Of a DNA stretch of 31,476 nucleotides, positions 1-5,990 are shown in pieces. A program made the position numbers and the translations under genes. The first letter of the stretch is position 1, and every line of letters starts with the position of its first letter. The notes beneath the pieces are model-generated. The model was not told where the DNA came from and did not search any database. It saw only the letters and a program-made list of their open reading frames with translations. Source of the stretch: Candidatus Zhuqueibacterota bacterium (GTDB lineage: Bacteria > Zhuqueibacterota > Zhuqueibacteria > Oceanimicrobiales > Oceanimicrobiaceae); the NCBI GenBank assembly GCA_011775825.1, contig JAABYK010000640.1:1421-32896 (forward strand). The letters are read 5' to 3'.

Positions 1-171
1 CTTGACTGGCTTTTTTTATTTTTTCTTGCACCCATATTTGCGCTGGAATTTGATATTTACGTCGAATTTTGCTTCGGTTTGTTCTCCGAATTCAGTGGCA
101 TCGTGTTCATCCCAAAACGCTCCTATTTCCTGAAAGGTGCGAGCTTTTGAAATTGATGTCTTGCTTTTCAC
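1..171 (-). pseudogene. CopG/BrnA-type antitoxin, copy A, internally deleted
   Basis: From a GTG at 169-171 the frame reads VKSKTSISKARTFQEIGAFW, then a DEHDATEF stretch, the typical N-terminus of CopG-family antitoxins (FWDxHDxTEF motif). After KFDVNIKFQRK it runs into a short out-of-frame tail and stops at 16-18. In another frame the last bases encode QIWVQEKIKKASQ, the usual C-terminal end of this family, and stay open to the window edge. The central ribbon-helix-helix part (about 30-40 residues present in copy B at 754-976) is therefore missing and the frame is shifted across the joint. The gene lies just downstream of the YgiT gene. A functional antitoxin is unlikely. A single GTG start with no clear ribosome binding site adds doubt. 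Confidence 0.7.
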
Positions 172-208
172 AATTAAGTCTGAGTTGATGTTCTACTCTG
201 AACGTTCT

Positions 209-469
209 TTAGAGTGCTGGAAGAACAAATGAAGCAACTGACACGGTACGTTCCACAGCAAAATTTTTTCGATGGAGTTTGATACGCTCAATCTCATGAA
301 GTGTATCTGCAGTAAAATAACTCTCACCGCAATTTGGGCAGCTAATCATTGGAACGTTTTCAATGATTAGTATATCTTTACCCTTGCCAAAAGCTTCGGT
401 TACTCTGCGAACACGTGCACCTTTTTGTCCGCAAATGTCACACACCATTTGTTTGCCTTTATTTTTCAT
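209..469 (-). CDS. YgiT/MqsA-type zinc-finger protein (antitoxin)
   Basis: The 86-residue protein carries two CxxC knuckles, CDIC near residue 10 and CPNC near residue 44 followed by GESYFT, which is the signature of the YgiT-type zinc finger found at the N-terminus of MqsA antitoxins. There is no C-terminal helix-turn-helix, so it is the short zinc-finger-only form. Its ATG overlaps the TGA of the upstream DUF4258 gene in an ATGA, so the two are translationally coupled. A DUF4258 protein followed by a YgiT zinc-finger protein is a recurrent two-gene toxin-antitoxin-like unit. The antitoxin role is inferred from family and neighbour; no DNA-binding domain is visible. Confidence 0.88.
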   Translation of the reverse strand: MKNKGKQMVCDICGQKGARVRRVTEAFGKGKDILIIENVPMISCPNCGESYFTADTLHEIERIKLHRKNFAVERTVSVASFVLPAL

Positions 470-747
470 GGTTCATATACAGTGATAATAACAAGCTTAC
501 CTGTTGGGCTAAACTTAGCAATTAATTCAATCTCATCCCCCGCAATAGTTTTTCCCTTGACACGATATTTCCACTCAGCCGTTACGCGATCTTTTTGGCG
601 TTCCAAAATCTCACCCGTGAGAATTCCACTTTCGAGATCAAACACACTCAAGTCTTCGTCATTCATTTCCTTTCTGGCATGCGCTGTCACTACATATTCG
701 TTCTTTCGAACTTTTTCTCTTAGGCGAATTAAGATTCGTTCGAACAA
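466..747 (-). CDS. DUF4258 protein (probable toxin of a TA pair)
   Basis: The 93 residues have the DUF4258 pattern: an N-terminal helix, a Y-x-V-T-x-H-A motif with the following basic/acidic residues (YVVTAHARKEMNDEDLS), then an alternating beta strand part ending in KLVIITVYEP. DUF4258 proteins are RelE/BrnT-fold relatives usually coded next to a small antitoxin and thought to act as ribonuclease-like toxins. The best start is a TTG at 745-747; no ATG or good Shine-Dalgarno site is available, and translation may be coupled to the damaged antitoxin copy B whose stop lies 6 bases upstream. The reading frame is intact, unlike almost every other toxin gene in this zone. Toxin activity is inferred. 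Confidence 0.82.
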   Translation of the reverse strand: MFERILIRLREKVRKNEYVVTAHARKEMNDEDLSVFDLESGILTGEILERQKDRVTAEWKYRVKGKTIAGDEIELIAKFSPTGKLVIITVYEP

Positions 748-753
748 TTTATC

Positions 754-976
754 TCATGTCTTTATTTTGTGTTCGCTAATTCCACGTTCTTCGGCTATCT
801 GTCTAATCTTCAGTGAAAGGTCCGCATCTAATGGGGTATATTTGCGTTGAGATTTGATATTTACGTCGAATTTTGCTTCGGGTTTGTCCTCCGAATTCAG
901 TGTCATCGTGTTCATCCCAAAACGCGCCCATTTCCTGATAGGTGCGAGCCTTTGAAATGGATGTTTTACTTGACAT
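754..976 (-). pseudogene. CopG/BrnA-type antitoxin, copy B, frameshifted
   Basis: The gene starts at an ATG (974-976) behind a GAAAGGG ribosome site and reads MSSKTSISKARTYQEMGAFW, then DEHDDTEFGGQ, closely matching copy A at 1-171 (about 27 of the first 32 residues agree). An extra C in the ACAAACCC run (ACAAACC in copy A) shifts the frame. In the corrected frame the protein continues EAKFDVNIKSQRKYTPLDAD, then LSLKIRQIAEERGISEHKIKT and a stop at 754-756, a normal ribbon-helix-helix antitoxin body, though shorter at the C-terminus than the QIWVQEKI tail left in copy A. It stands immediately upstream of the DUF4258 gene. As it stands the product would be a 65-residue nonsense-tailed fragment. 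Confidence 0.78.
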
Positions 977-1028
977 ATTTTCCCTTTCTTTTTGCGTCAT
1001 CTCAAAATTCAGGGATCAGTTGGAGCGC

Positions 1029-1319
1029 TTAAGGAAGAATTCTAAATCCTTCCTGGTGAAAATGTTTATCAAATGAGAAAGCTTCTTCACTTGTAAGCTT
1101 TCTCATCACCAAAAATGAGATACAATCGGTCAGTGAATATGATTTGTCTTTACGCTGTTTAAATAATTTCCATGCATCAAAGAACAGAGCTTCATCGACA
1201 TGAACGAATTGAATCGACGGCGACAAGCCATGCTGTTTTCTGATAGATTTGAATACATTTTCTACGCCGATGGCAACGGTTAACCATTCTTTATTCGTGA
1301 TTTCCAGTAGCCTGGTTTT
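1029..1319 (-). pseudogene. PIN-domain (VapC-type) toxin, C-terminal remnant
   Basis: The open frame gives LLEITNKEWLTVAIGVENVF, then KSIRKQHGLSPSIQFVHVDE and ALFFDAWKLFKQRKDKSYSL, ending TDCISFLVMRKLTSEEAFSF-DKHFHQEGFRILP. This is the second half of a PIN-domain ribonuclease: the YSLTDCISF helix with its conserved acidic residue and the FDxHFxQxGF ending are plain. The N-terminal half, with the first catalytic Asp (usually in an LDTS motif), is absent; instead the fragment abuts and overlaps, in another frame, the end of the RelE-type remnant. No good start codon exists (only a TTG at 1224-1226). VapC-type toxins need both halves, so this is dead. It may be what is left of the partner of the AbrB-type antitoxin at 1857-2067. 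Confidence 0.75.
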
Positions 1320-1571
1320 CTATGGAGATGCGCGACAGCAATTATGTAAATTATGTCAAACTCGATTCGGTAAATTAAGCCATAAGGAAAACGCTTCAAA
1401 GGTAACGTCTGTATTCTCCTTCATAAATTGACCATGCATTCGGAAAGTCTTTTATTTTGGATATTGCATCCTCAATATCATCAAGAAATTTTTCTCCAAG
1501 TCCTTCAACATTTTGTTCATAGTATTGGGAAGCTGTAATTATTTCGTGCTCAGCTCAATATGAACTTTTAT
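1280..1571 (-). pseudogene. RelE/ParE-family toxin, start lost and two frame breaks
   Basis: Three consecutive frames together give one RelE/ParE-type toxin: KVHIE, then AEHEIITASQYYEQNVEGLG and EKFLDDIEDAISKIKDFPNA-WSIYEGEYRRYL, then KRFPYGLIYRIEFDIIYIIA-VAHLHRKPGYWKSRIKNG. The LIYRIE...IIYIIAVAHLHRKPGYW ending is diagnostic. The first break is about nine residues in and the second is at the TGA at 1396-1398. Where an ATG would overlap the antitoxin's stop as ATGA, the sequence is AATAA, so the start codon reads ATA. It follows the addiction-module antitoxin gene, the usual antitoxin-toxin order. Activity is not possible without repair of several lesions. Confidence 0.8.
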
Positions 1572-1804
1572 TCTGTACATCGAAGTTGAGCACGAGCTTC
1601 TTTTAGAACGACATCGGCCGATTTAGTGACAGCTTTGCCTGACCTAATTTGATGGTCTCTTCGTTGAATTTCAAGGAGCCAAGCCATTCTTACATCGTCA
1701 TCCTCTTTTTCGTCAAGACTTTGAATTAGTATTTCTGCCAATTCTGCTCTCATTTCTGCAGGCAATACAAGTAACTGTGAAGTAATCTTATCAATCTCTG
1801 TCAT
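1568..1804 (-). CDS. RelB-like addiction module antitoxin
   Basis: This 78-residue protein has the LPAEMRAELAEILIQSLDE core, followed by an acidic stretch and an alpha-helical C-terminus, typical of the unstable-antitoxin family (addiction module component, PF09720/TIGR02574), whose members neutralise RelE/ParE-like toxins encoded directly downstream. The ATG lies behind a good AAAGGAAAG ribosome site. The frame is complete, with TAA as stop, while the adjoining toxin gene is wrecked. That leaves an orphan antitoxin that could still bind a related toxin elsewhere in the genome (inference). Confidence 0.85.
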   Translation of the reverse strand: MTEIDKITSQLLVLPAEMRAELAEILIQSLDEKEDDDVRMAWLLEIQRRDHQIRSGKAVTKSADVVLKEARAQLRCTE

Positions 1805-1856
1805 TTTATTCTTTCCTTTACAAAAGTTGATTATTAAGTCTTTTGATTAAAACTAA

Positions 1857-2067
1857 CTAAGTAAAATAAATATATTGGTCATGTTTCTCAGAAGCATCCG
1901 ATGAACCCACATTCTACTGGATTTTTCCCCAGTCCAGAGATTGGGTCAATATCCATAATTGGTACAATCAGTATTAGGCCATTTTCTTTTTTGACTTCCA
2001 CTTCTTCTATGCCTTCCAGGTATGTCTTGGGAATGACGATGCCCTTATCCGTTACTTTTATCTTCAT
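1857..2067 (-). pseudogene. AbrB/VapB-like antitoxin with C-terminal frameshift
   Basis: From the ATG at 2065-2067, behind AAGGATGG, the frame reads MKIKVTDKGIVIPKTYLEGI, then EEVEVKKENGLILIVP and DIDPISGLGKNPVECG, a small SpoVT/AbrB-like family common in cyanobacteria and other phyla beside PIN-domain toxins. The open frame stops early in FIGCF at 1888. In the next frame the sequence continues SDASEKHDQYIYFT and ends at 1857-1859. Family members as I know them end in DAS..HDxYIY, so a one-base change near 1905 has cut the natural tail off. The N-terminal part is intact, so some DNA-binding or folding ability may remain. Confidence 0.72.
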
Positions 2068-2186
2068 AACCATCCTTTTGTGATTTTAGTTTTTGCAAAG
2101 ATACGCAAAATATCGACATCACGCAACAATTAACCTAAGGCCTCACCCTTGCACAATCGTCCAAATTCAAGTGCCTCTCCTCCCAA

Positions 2187-2216
2187 GAGATTTCTCGCTG
2201 CGCTTCGAAATGACAG
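2187..2216. repeat. REP-like intergenic motif
   Basis: The 30 bases read GAGATTTCTCGCTGCGCTTC followed by GAAATGACAG. A close variant of this string, with CTCGAAATGACA in place of CTTCGAAATGACA, is familiar to me as a dispersed intergenic motif in several bacterial phyla. The inner part is imperfectly palindromic (TTTC...GAAA around GCTGCGC). It sits in the 200-base gap between nfo and the AbrB-like remnant. Only one copy is visible here, so repetition in this genome is inferred. Confidence 0.4.
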
Positions 2217-2284
2217 AGTGTTGTTTCAACATGGAACCCCAAAATGTCAATTAAAATAAAATAGTATGAGTTCGCAAGAGACTT

Positions 2285-3136
2285 TCATCGGGACTTATGT
2301 TTGAGTAAACTCCGCAGCTTCCGTAGATTCTCGATGTCGTCTTGCAGTTTGCCAGGCGTTTCGATAATCATGGGGACGTCGCTGAAACGTTTGTCATTGA
2401 CAAAATGGGCAAACGCCGCAAGCCCAAGCTCGCCGTTGCCAATGTGGTCGTGGCGATCGACCTTACTTCCAAACTCTCGTTTTGAATCATTTGCGTGAAT
2501 GACTTCGACGTGATGCGCGCCGATGACTTCCTCAAGCTCCGACATGGTCTGCGCGTAGCCCGCCTCGGTGCGCAGCTCGTAACCGGCCGCAAAGAGATGG
2601 CACGTATCCAAACAGATACCGACCCGGTCTCTTCTTTCAACCATTGCTCGGATGCTTGCTAACTGCTCAAAGGTGTAGCCCAGAGCGTCGCCCTGGCCAG
2701 CGGTTATTTCGAGTAAAATTTGCAGTTTGAAATCCGCACACTGCGCAAGCACGACATTTAAACTTTCGGCAATTCGTTCGAGTCCCTTCTGTTCTCCCCT
2801 TCCGGTATGCGAGCCCGGGTGCACCACCAAATAAGGAATGCCGAGCACTTCGGCGCGCTGCATCTCAATCAAAAAGTTTTCTCTTGACTGATGCAGTTTC
2901 ACCTTATCGAATCCGCCCAAATTGATCAAGTACGAGGCATGGACGCTCACGGCTTTCACACCTGTGCGCGTTTCTTCACGCTTAAATTTCTCGATATGTT
3001 CAGCAGAAAGTTGCGGCACGTTCCACTGCATTTGGTTCTTTGTGAAAATCTGCACCACGTCGCAGGTGGCGTCCTTGCCGTTTTGAAGCGCGTTGAAAAT
3101 GCCGCCTGCAATTGAAACGTGTGCCCCAAATTTCAT
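2285..3136 (-). CDS. nfo: Endonuclease IV (AP endonuclease)
   Basis: Nfo cuts the DNA backbone 5' of abasic sites and removes 3' blocking groups in base-excision repair, using a three-metal (zinc) cluster in a TIM barrel. The 283 residues match the usual length and order: GAHVSIAGGIFNA at the N-terminus, VVHPGSHTGRG, ILLEITAGQG, GICLDTCHLFAAGYEL, HANDSKREFGSKVDRHDHIG, and MIIETPG near the C-terminus; these hold the metal-binding His, Glu and Asp residues. The ATG at 3134-3136 is preferred to the TTG one codon earlier. An AGGAAG lies about a dozen bases upstream. It is the last gene of a trxB - small membrane protein - nfo operon. Confidence 0.96.
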   Translation of the reverse strand: MKFGAHVSIAGGIFNALQNGKDATCDVVQIFTKNQMQWNVPQLSAEHIEKFKREETRTGVKAVSVHASYLINLGGFDKVKLHQSRENFLIEMQRAEVLGIPYLVVHPGSHTGRGEQKGLERIAESLNVVLAQCADFKLQILLEITAGQGDALGYTFEQLASIRAMVERRDRVGICLDTCHLFAAGYELRTEAGYAQTMSELEEVIGAHHVEVIHANDSKREFGSKVDRHDHIGNGELGLAAFAHFVNDKRFSDVPMIIETPGKLQDDIENLRKLRSLLKHKSR

Positions 3137-3159
3137 CAACGATAGCTCAGCTTCCTGCC

Positions 3160-3426
3160 TCAGGCTAAGCCTATTTTCGATAAGAGTTTTTCAAATAGCG
3201 GAATGGGATTTTTCAGGGTGCCGTTGTTCTTTTGTTTTAAGTAGCTGGTCAAAGCCATCACAAAAAAGCAGATTAAGAACAGCAACCCGTTGAATCCGAT
3301 GAATAGAAAATCGGGATCGGAAGCAGTCGCGAATATCTGTTTTGATTCGTTCCAGATATTCATGAAAAAGTAGACGCAGCCGATGAACGCCAGAGCTTGG
3401 ATTACCCAGCGCAAGTTGATTTTCAT
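3160..3426 (-). CDS. Small two-helix membrane protein, unknown
   Basis: The 88-residue product starts MKINLRWVIQALAFIGCVYF and has two hydrophobic helices (about residues 8-24 and 40-60) with a short polar loop, then a basic tail (SYLKQKNNGTLKNPI...). I do not recognise a family. The ATG overlaps the trxB stop as ATGA, which argues for translational coupling and for this start over an upstream in-frame GTG. It sits between trxB and nfo, 21 bases before nfo, so it is probably co-transcribed with both. A role in envelope redox or stress cannot be claimed from sequence alone. Confidence 0.75.
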   Translation of the reverse strand: MKINLRWVIQALAFIGCVYFFMNIWNESKQIFATASDPDFLFIGFNGLLFLICFFVMALTSYLKQKNNGTLKNPIPLFEKLLSKIGLA

Positions 3427-4358
3427 TCGTTGGCCTCCAACCATCTTTCGGCGTCGATGCCCGCCCGACAGCCCATTCCGGCTGCAGTCACGGCTTGCCG
3501 GTAATAATAGTCGACAACATCGCCAGCCGCGAATACGCCGGGTACGTTCGTCATGGTTTTTTCCCTGGTTTTGATGTAGCCCACATCATCCATGTCGATT
3601 TGTCCCTGAAAGATATCCGTGTTGGGCTTATGGCCGATGGCAATGAACACACCATCCACGTCTTTTTCGGTCGTTTCTCCGGTTTTGACATTTTTCAGTG
3701 TCACGCCGGTTACCGTATTCTGTTCCGGATCGTGAATGCCTTCGACCACCGTGTCCCAAATGAAGTCGATTTTCTCATTCTTAAACGCCTTTTCCTGCAT
3801 GATCTTGGAGGCGCGAAGTTCATCCCTTCTGTGAACGACTTCGACTTTTTTGGCGAACTTGGTCAGAAAAGTCGAGTCTTCCATGGCGGTGTCTCCCCCA
3901 CCCACGACGACTAAGTTCTGGTCCCTGAAAAAAGCGCCATCACAGGTCGCGCACGTGGACACACCGTGACCCAACAGCTTTTTCTCGGATTCCAAGCCGA
4001 GCATTTTTGCGGAGGCACCGGACGAGATAATCACAGCTTTTGCCAAATATTGCTTGTCGCCAACATAAATCGAAAACGGACGTTGTGAGAAATCCACCTT
4101 TGTCACCGCATCCCAAATCACCTCCGCACCGAACCGCTCTGCCTGAGCTTTCATGGCTTCCATCAAGTCGGGCCCCATGATTCCATCCGGGAAACCGGGA
4201 TAATTCTCGACATCTGTGGTCAACGTGAGCTGCCCGCCCGGTTCGGGTCCGGCAAACACCAAAGGTTCCAGCATAGCGCGGGCATTATAAAGGGCAGCCG
4301 TATAACCAGCCGGCCCGGATCCGATAATGATGATATTTCTGACTTCCGAACTTGCCAT
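3423..4358 (-). CDS. trxB: Thioredoxin-disulfide reductase
   Basis: TrxB is a cytoplasmic FAD enzyme that passes electrons from NADPH to thioredoxin. The 311 residues show the FAD-binding GSGPAGYTAALYNARA near the N-terminus, the redox-active CATCD at about residues 135-139, the NADPH-binding GGGDTAMED and the C-terminal FAD motif GVFAAGDVVD. Length is normal. The ATG follows a strong AAAGGAGAT ribosome site about ten bases upstream. It is the first gene of a three-gene operon with a membrane protein and nfo, separated from the toxin-antitoxin remnants upstream by about 210 bases that probably hold its promoter. Confidence 0.97.
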   Translation of the reverse strand: MASSEVRNIIIIGSGPAGYTAALYNARAMLEPLVFAGPEPGGQLTLTTDVENYPGFPDGIMGPDLMEAMKAQAERFGAEVIWDAVTKVDFSQRPFSIYVGDKQYLAKAVIISSGASAKMLGLESEKKLLGHGVSTCATCDGAFFRDQNLVVVGGGDTAMEDSTFLTKFAKKVEVVHRRDELRASKIMQEKAFKNEKIDFIWDTVVEGIHDPEQNTVTGVTLKNVKTGETTEKDVDGVFIAIGHKPNTDIFQGQIDMDDVGYIKTREKTMTNVPGVFAAGDVVDYYYRQAVTAAGMGCRAGIDAERWLEANE

Positions 4359-4570
4359 CGCTGTAAAAATCTCCTTTCGTTAGTCTGTGAGACACCGCAA
4401 TATTAAAAATATAAACAGCCCCCGCGCAGCCAAGCTTGCGGGAAACTTGAGAATATAAGAATGCAGAATCAACTTTTCAAGAACTGGCATGTGACTCGTA
4501 CGCGAAACTAATCTCTGTCTGATGATGTTGATGTAACTTAGTTCTTTGATATTTGACCATGCACCTGATT

Positions 4571-4959
4571 CTATTTTTTCCTGCGCACTGCTTTTTTTAG
4601 GGGCCAATCAGCTAATTCTTCTCTGGATATCTTCCCACTTGCCAGCCGCAAAAAGAAATCTTCCTGTTCATCAACTGATGCCCGAATCTCGTATCCGTTT
4701 AGTAAAAGGAAGATTTCCATAGTCGCATGCGCAACTCGTTTGTTACCATCTACAATGGGTGATTCATTGCAAGAGAATGCGCCAAGGCAGCCGCTTTTTT
4801 GAACAAAGTAGGGTATAATTCTTTTTTTCCAAATGTCATTTGTGGTTGAGCAAGCGCTGATTCTAGCGCCGCCATATCTCTGACTCCATGTGAGCCACCT
4901 GATTGTGCAATAATCTGGCGATGGAGTTCTAATACTTGCAAGAAGGATAAAAACTTCAT
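4571..4959 (-). pseudogene. doc: Doc/Fic-type toxin, frameshifted in the active-site motif
   Basis: The N-terminal part MKFLSFLQVLELHRQIIAQS, then GGSHGVRDMAALESALAQPQ, and AAALAHSLAMNHP is a death-on-curing protein. The frame then hits TAG at 4750-4752. One frame over it resumes as IVDGNKRVAHATMEIFLLLN, then GYEIRASVDEQEDFFLRLAS and GKISREELADW. Doc proteins carry HPF-x-DGNKR as the Fic catalytic motif, using it to phosphorylate EF-Tu; here the missing base falls exactly inside this motif. The start ATG overlaps the antitoxin stop as TAATG. Without readthrough by frameshifting the product lacks the catalytic loop. The antitoxin upstream is intact. Confidence 0.85.
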
Positions 4960-5156
4960 TACGAGAGGCGCTTGTAGAGTTCCGCATTTTTCTTGAGCAC
5001 ATATTGCATTGCGTCTGTGAAATCTGAATCGAGTTTTGCTAGTTTCTCCTGTAGGCTAACAAGTAGTAATTCTTCCGGTTTGACACCGATTTTTTCAGAT
5101 GCATCTCTTAACTGTTTCGCAATTTCTTCGGACAAAGTAATCGTAAGTTGTTCCAT
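4959..5156 (-). CDS. Antitoxin partner of the Doc-type toxin
   Basis: The 65-residue protein starts MEQLTITLSEEIAKQLRDAS, continues EKIGVKPEELLLVSLQEKLA, and ends DAMQYVLKKNAELYKRLS. An N-terminal ribbon-helix-helix-like strand and helix with a C-terminal helix that can clasp the toxin is the pattern of small antitoxins found directly before Doc toxins. The YVLKKNAELYxRL ending is characteristic. It overlaps the toxin start by one base (TAATG), a coupled arrangement. The frame is complete, whereas the toxin is disrupted. Confidence 0.82.
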   Translation of the reverse strand: MEQLTITLSEEIAKQLRDASEKIGVKPEELLLVSLQEKLAKLDSDFTDAMQYVLKKNAELYKRLS

Positions 5157-5283
5157 GTTTTAACCCTCTTTTACTGCGCGGCTTGCTAATTTTTGATGTA
5201 CACTCTGTAAGATTATGGCCATTATGCATCATATCAACAGTCCCACGCGTGTCAAGTAGATTTCAGAGCACTTAGCTTACTGT

Positions 5284-5533
5284 TTAGCTCTGAGAAATAA
5301 GTGATCGCAGTGCTCGATTCACGGATTCGGAGTCGGGAAAATGCTCCTTAGTGTCCGGGTCCAACATCACCGCGCCCTCCTCCTGGGTGAAGTATTGGAC
5401 CGTGGTCGTGCCATCGTCTTTGTGAATGTATACAGAATGTCCTTCACGATACGCTTTGTAGTGTTTCCCCCCGGACACCTTATGAGAAATCATACTCCTC
5501 TCTCATCTCCGTTTCGGCTTTCTTTGTTTTCAT
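5284..5533 (-). pseudogene. BrnT-partner antitoxin with stop and frameshift
   Basis: The natural start is probably the ATG at 5531-5533 (behind GGAGAGAAAGG), giving MKTKKAETEMREEYDFS, a TAA stop, GVRG, a one-base shift in a run of Gs, then KHYKAYREGHSVYIHKDDGT, TTVQYFTQEEGAVMLDPDTK and EHFPDSESVNRALRSLISQS. The EMREEYDFS-x-GVRGKHY beginning and PDSESVNxALRSLI ending identify a family that follows BrnT-type toxins. An internal ATG at 5491-5493, behind GAGAGGAG, would still give a 69-residue protein with an altered first eight residues and the whole C-terminal ribbon-helix-helix-like part, so a shortened but working antitoxin is possible. Confidence 0.75.
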
Positions 5534-5798
5534 AAACCTTTCTCTCCTTCTTTGTTGCTTTGCGACATCCGATGATACGAATGTTTTCGTTTCGTTCTGG
5601 GTACCATACCACCACTACTCTTCCTTTTGATCAAAATCCAATATCTATATACCTTTCTTCCTCATCCGAATGGTCTGGATCATCAATGGTAATGGTAAAA
5701 GGATCATGGAAAACTGTCTTGGCCTCTTCAAAACTGATCCCATGTTTTCTGAAATTGCTTCTCGACTTCTCTTCGTCCCATTCAAATGTCAAAGCCAT
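5490..5798 (-). pseudogene. brnT: BrnT-type ribonuclease toxin with in-frame TGA
   Basis: From the ATG at 5796-5798 one frame reads MALTFEWDEEKSRSNFRKHG, ISFEEAKTVFHDPFTITIDD, PDHSDEEERYIDIGF, then TGA at 5631-5633, then SKGRVVVVWYPERNENIRII, GCRKATKKERKVYENKE. The FEWDEEKxxxNxxKHGISFEEA start and the RIIxxRKATKKER end are hallmarks of BrnT toxins, RelE-fold ribonucleases. Apart from the TGA, where relatives have Ser or similar (TCA to TGA is one change), the frame is undamaged to its end, which overlaps the antitoxin gene by about 44 bases. The truncated 55-residue product would lack the C-terminal catalytic region. TGA is used as a normal stop elsewhere in this window (for example trxB), so recoding is unlikely. 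Confidence 0.82.
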
Positions 5799-5869
5799 TT
5801 GCTATTTTTTGTCCAGAGCTTATTAACAAACATTTCTCACTTCGATAGAGCAAGAGTGTAAAAAACAGT

Positions 5870-5937
5870 GAGCGCAGCGAACGTATTTTTACAGGGGTTA
5901 CCTGAAGGCAAAAATACGCTTCGCTGATTTTTGCGCT
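5870..5937. repeat. Long imperfect inverted repeat
   Basis: The left arm GAGCGCAGCGAACGTATTTTT (two pieces: GAGCGC and AGCGAACGTATTTTT) pairs with the right arm AAAAATACGCTTCGCTG followed, after ATTTTT, by GCGCTC, around a 19-base spacer. The pairing covers over 20 base pairs with one bulge and one internal loop. It lies in the gap between the BrnT remnant and the fur-family gene. It could be a transcription terminator for the leftward fur-family gene, a folded RNA element or the relic of a small mobile repeat. No second copy is in the window. Confidence 0.6.
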
Positions 5938-5990
5938 CCAAAAAATTCATCAAATGAGGTCCAAATATTTGCAACTTAGGTTGTCTCTTT

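Noticed and set aside
425..850. A 141-codon plus-strand frame across the DUF4258 gene
   Set aside because: It is antisense to the DUF4258/YgiT pair, which have clear family motifs.
3495..3914. A 139-codon plus-strand frame opposite trxB
   Set aside because: It lies fully inside trxB, whose motifs are conserved, and lacks start signals or family likeness.
4380..4607. A 75-codon minus-strand frame between the Doc remnant and trxB
   Set aside because: It overlaps the end of the Doc frame, has no ribosome site, and its composition looks like non-coding sequence. The hydrophobic tail alone does not support a gene.
5631..5633. TGA in BrnT as a recoded (selenocysteine or Trp/Gly) codon
   Set aside because: TGA ends other genes in the window normally, no SECIS-like element was evident, and relatives have Ser-type residues here.
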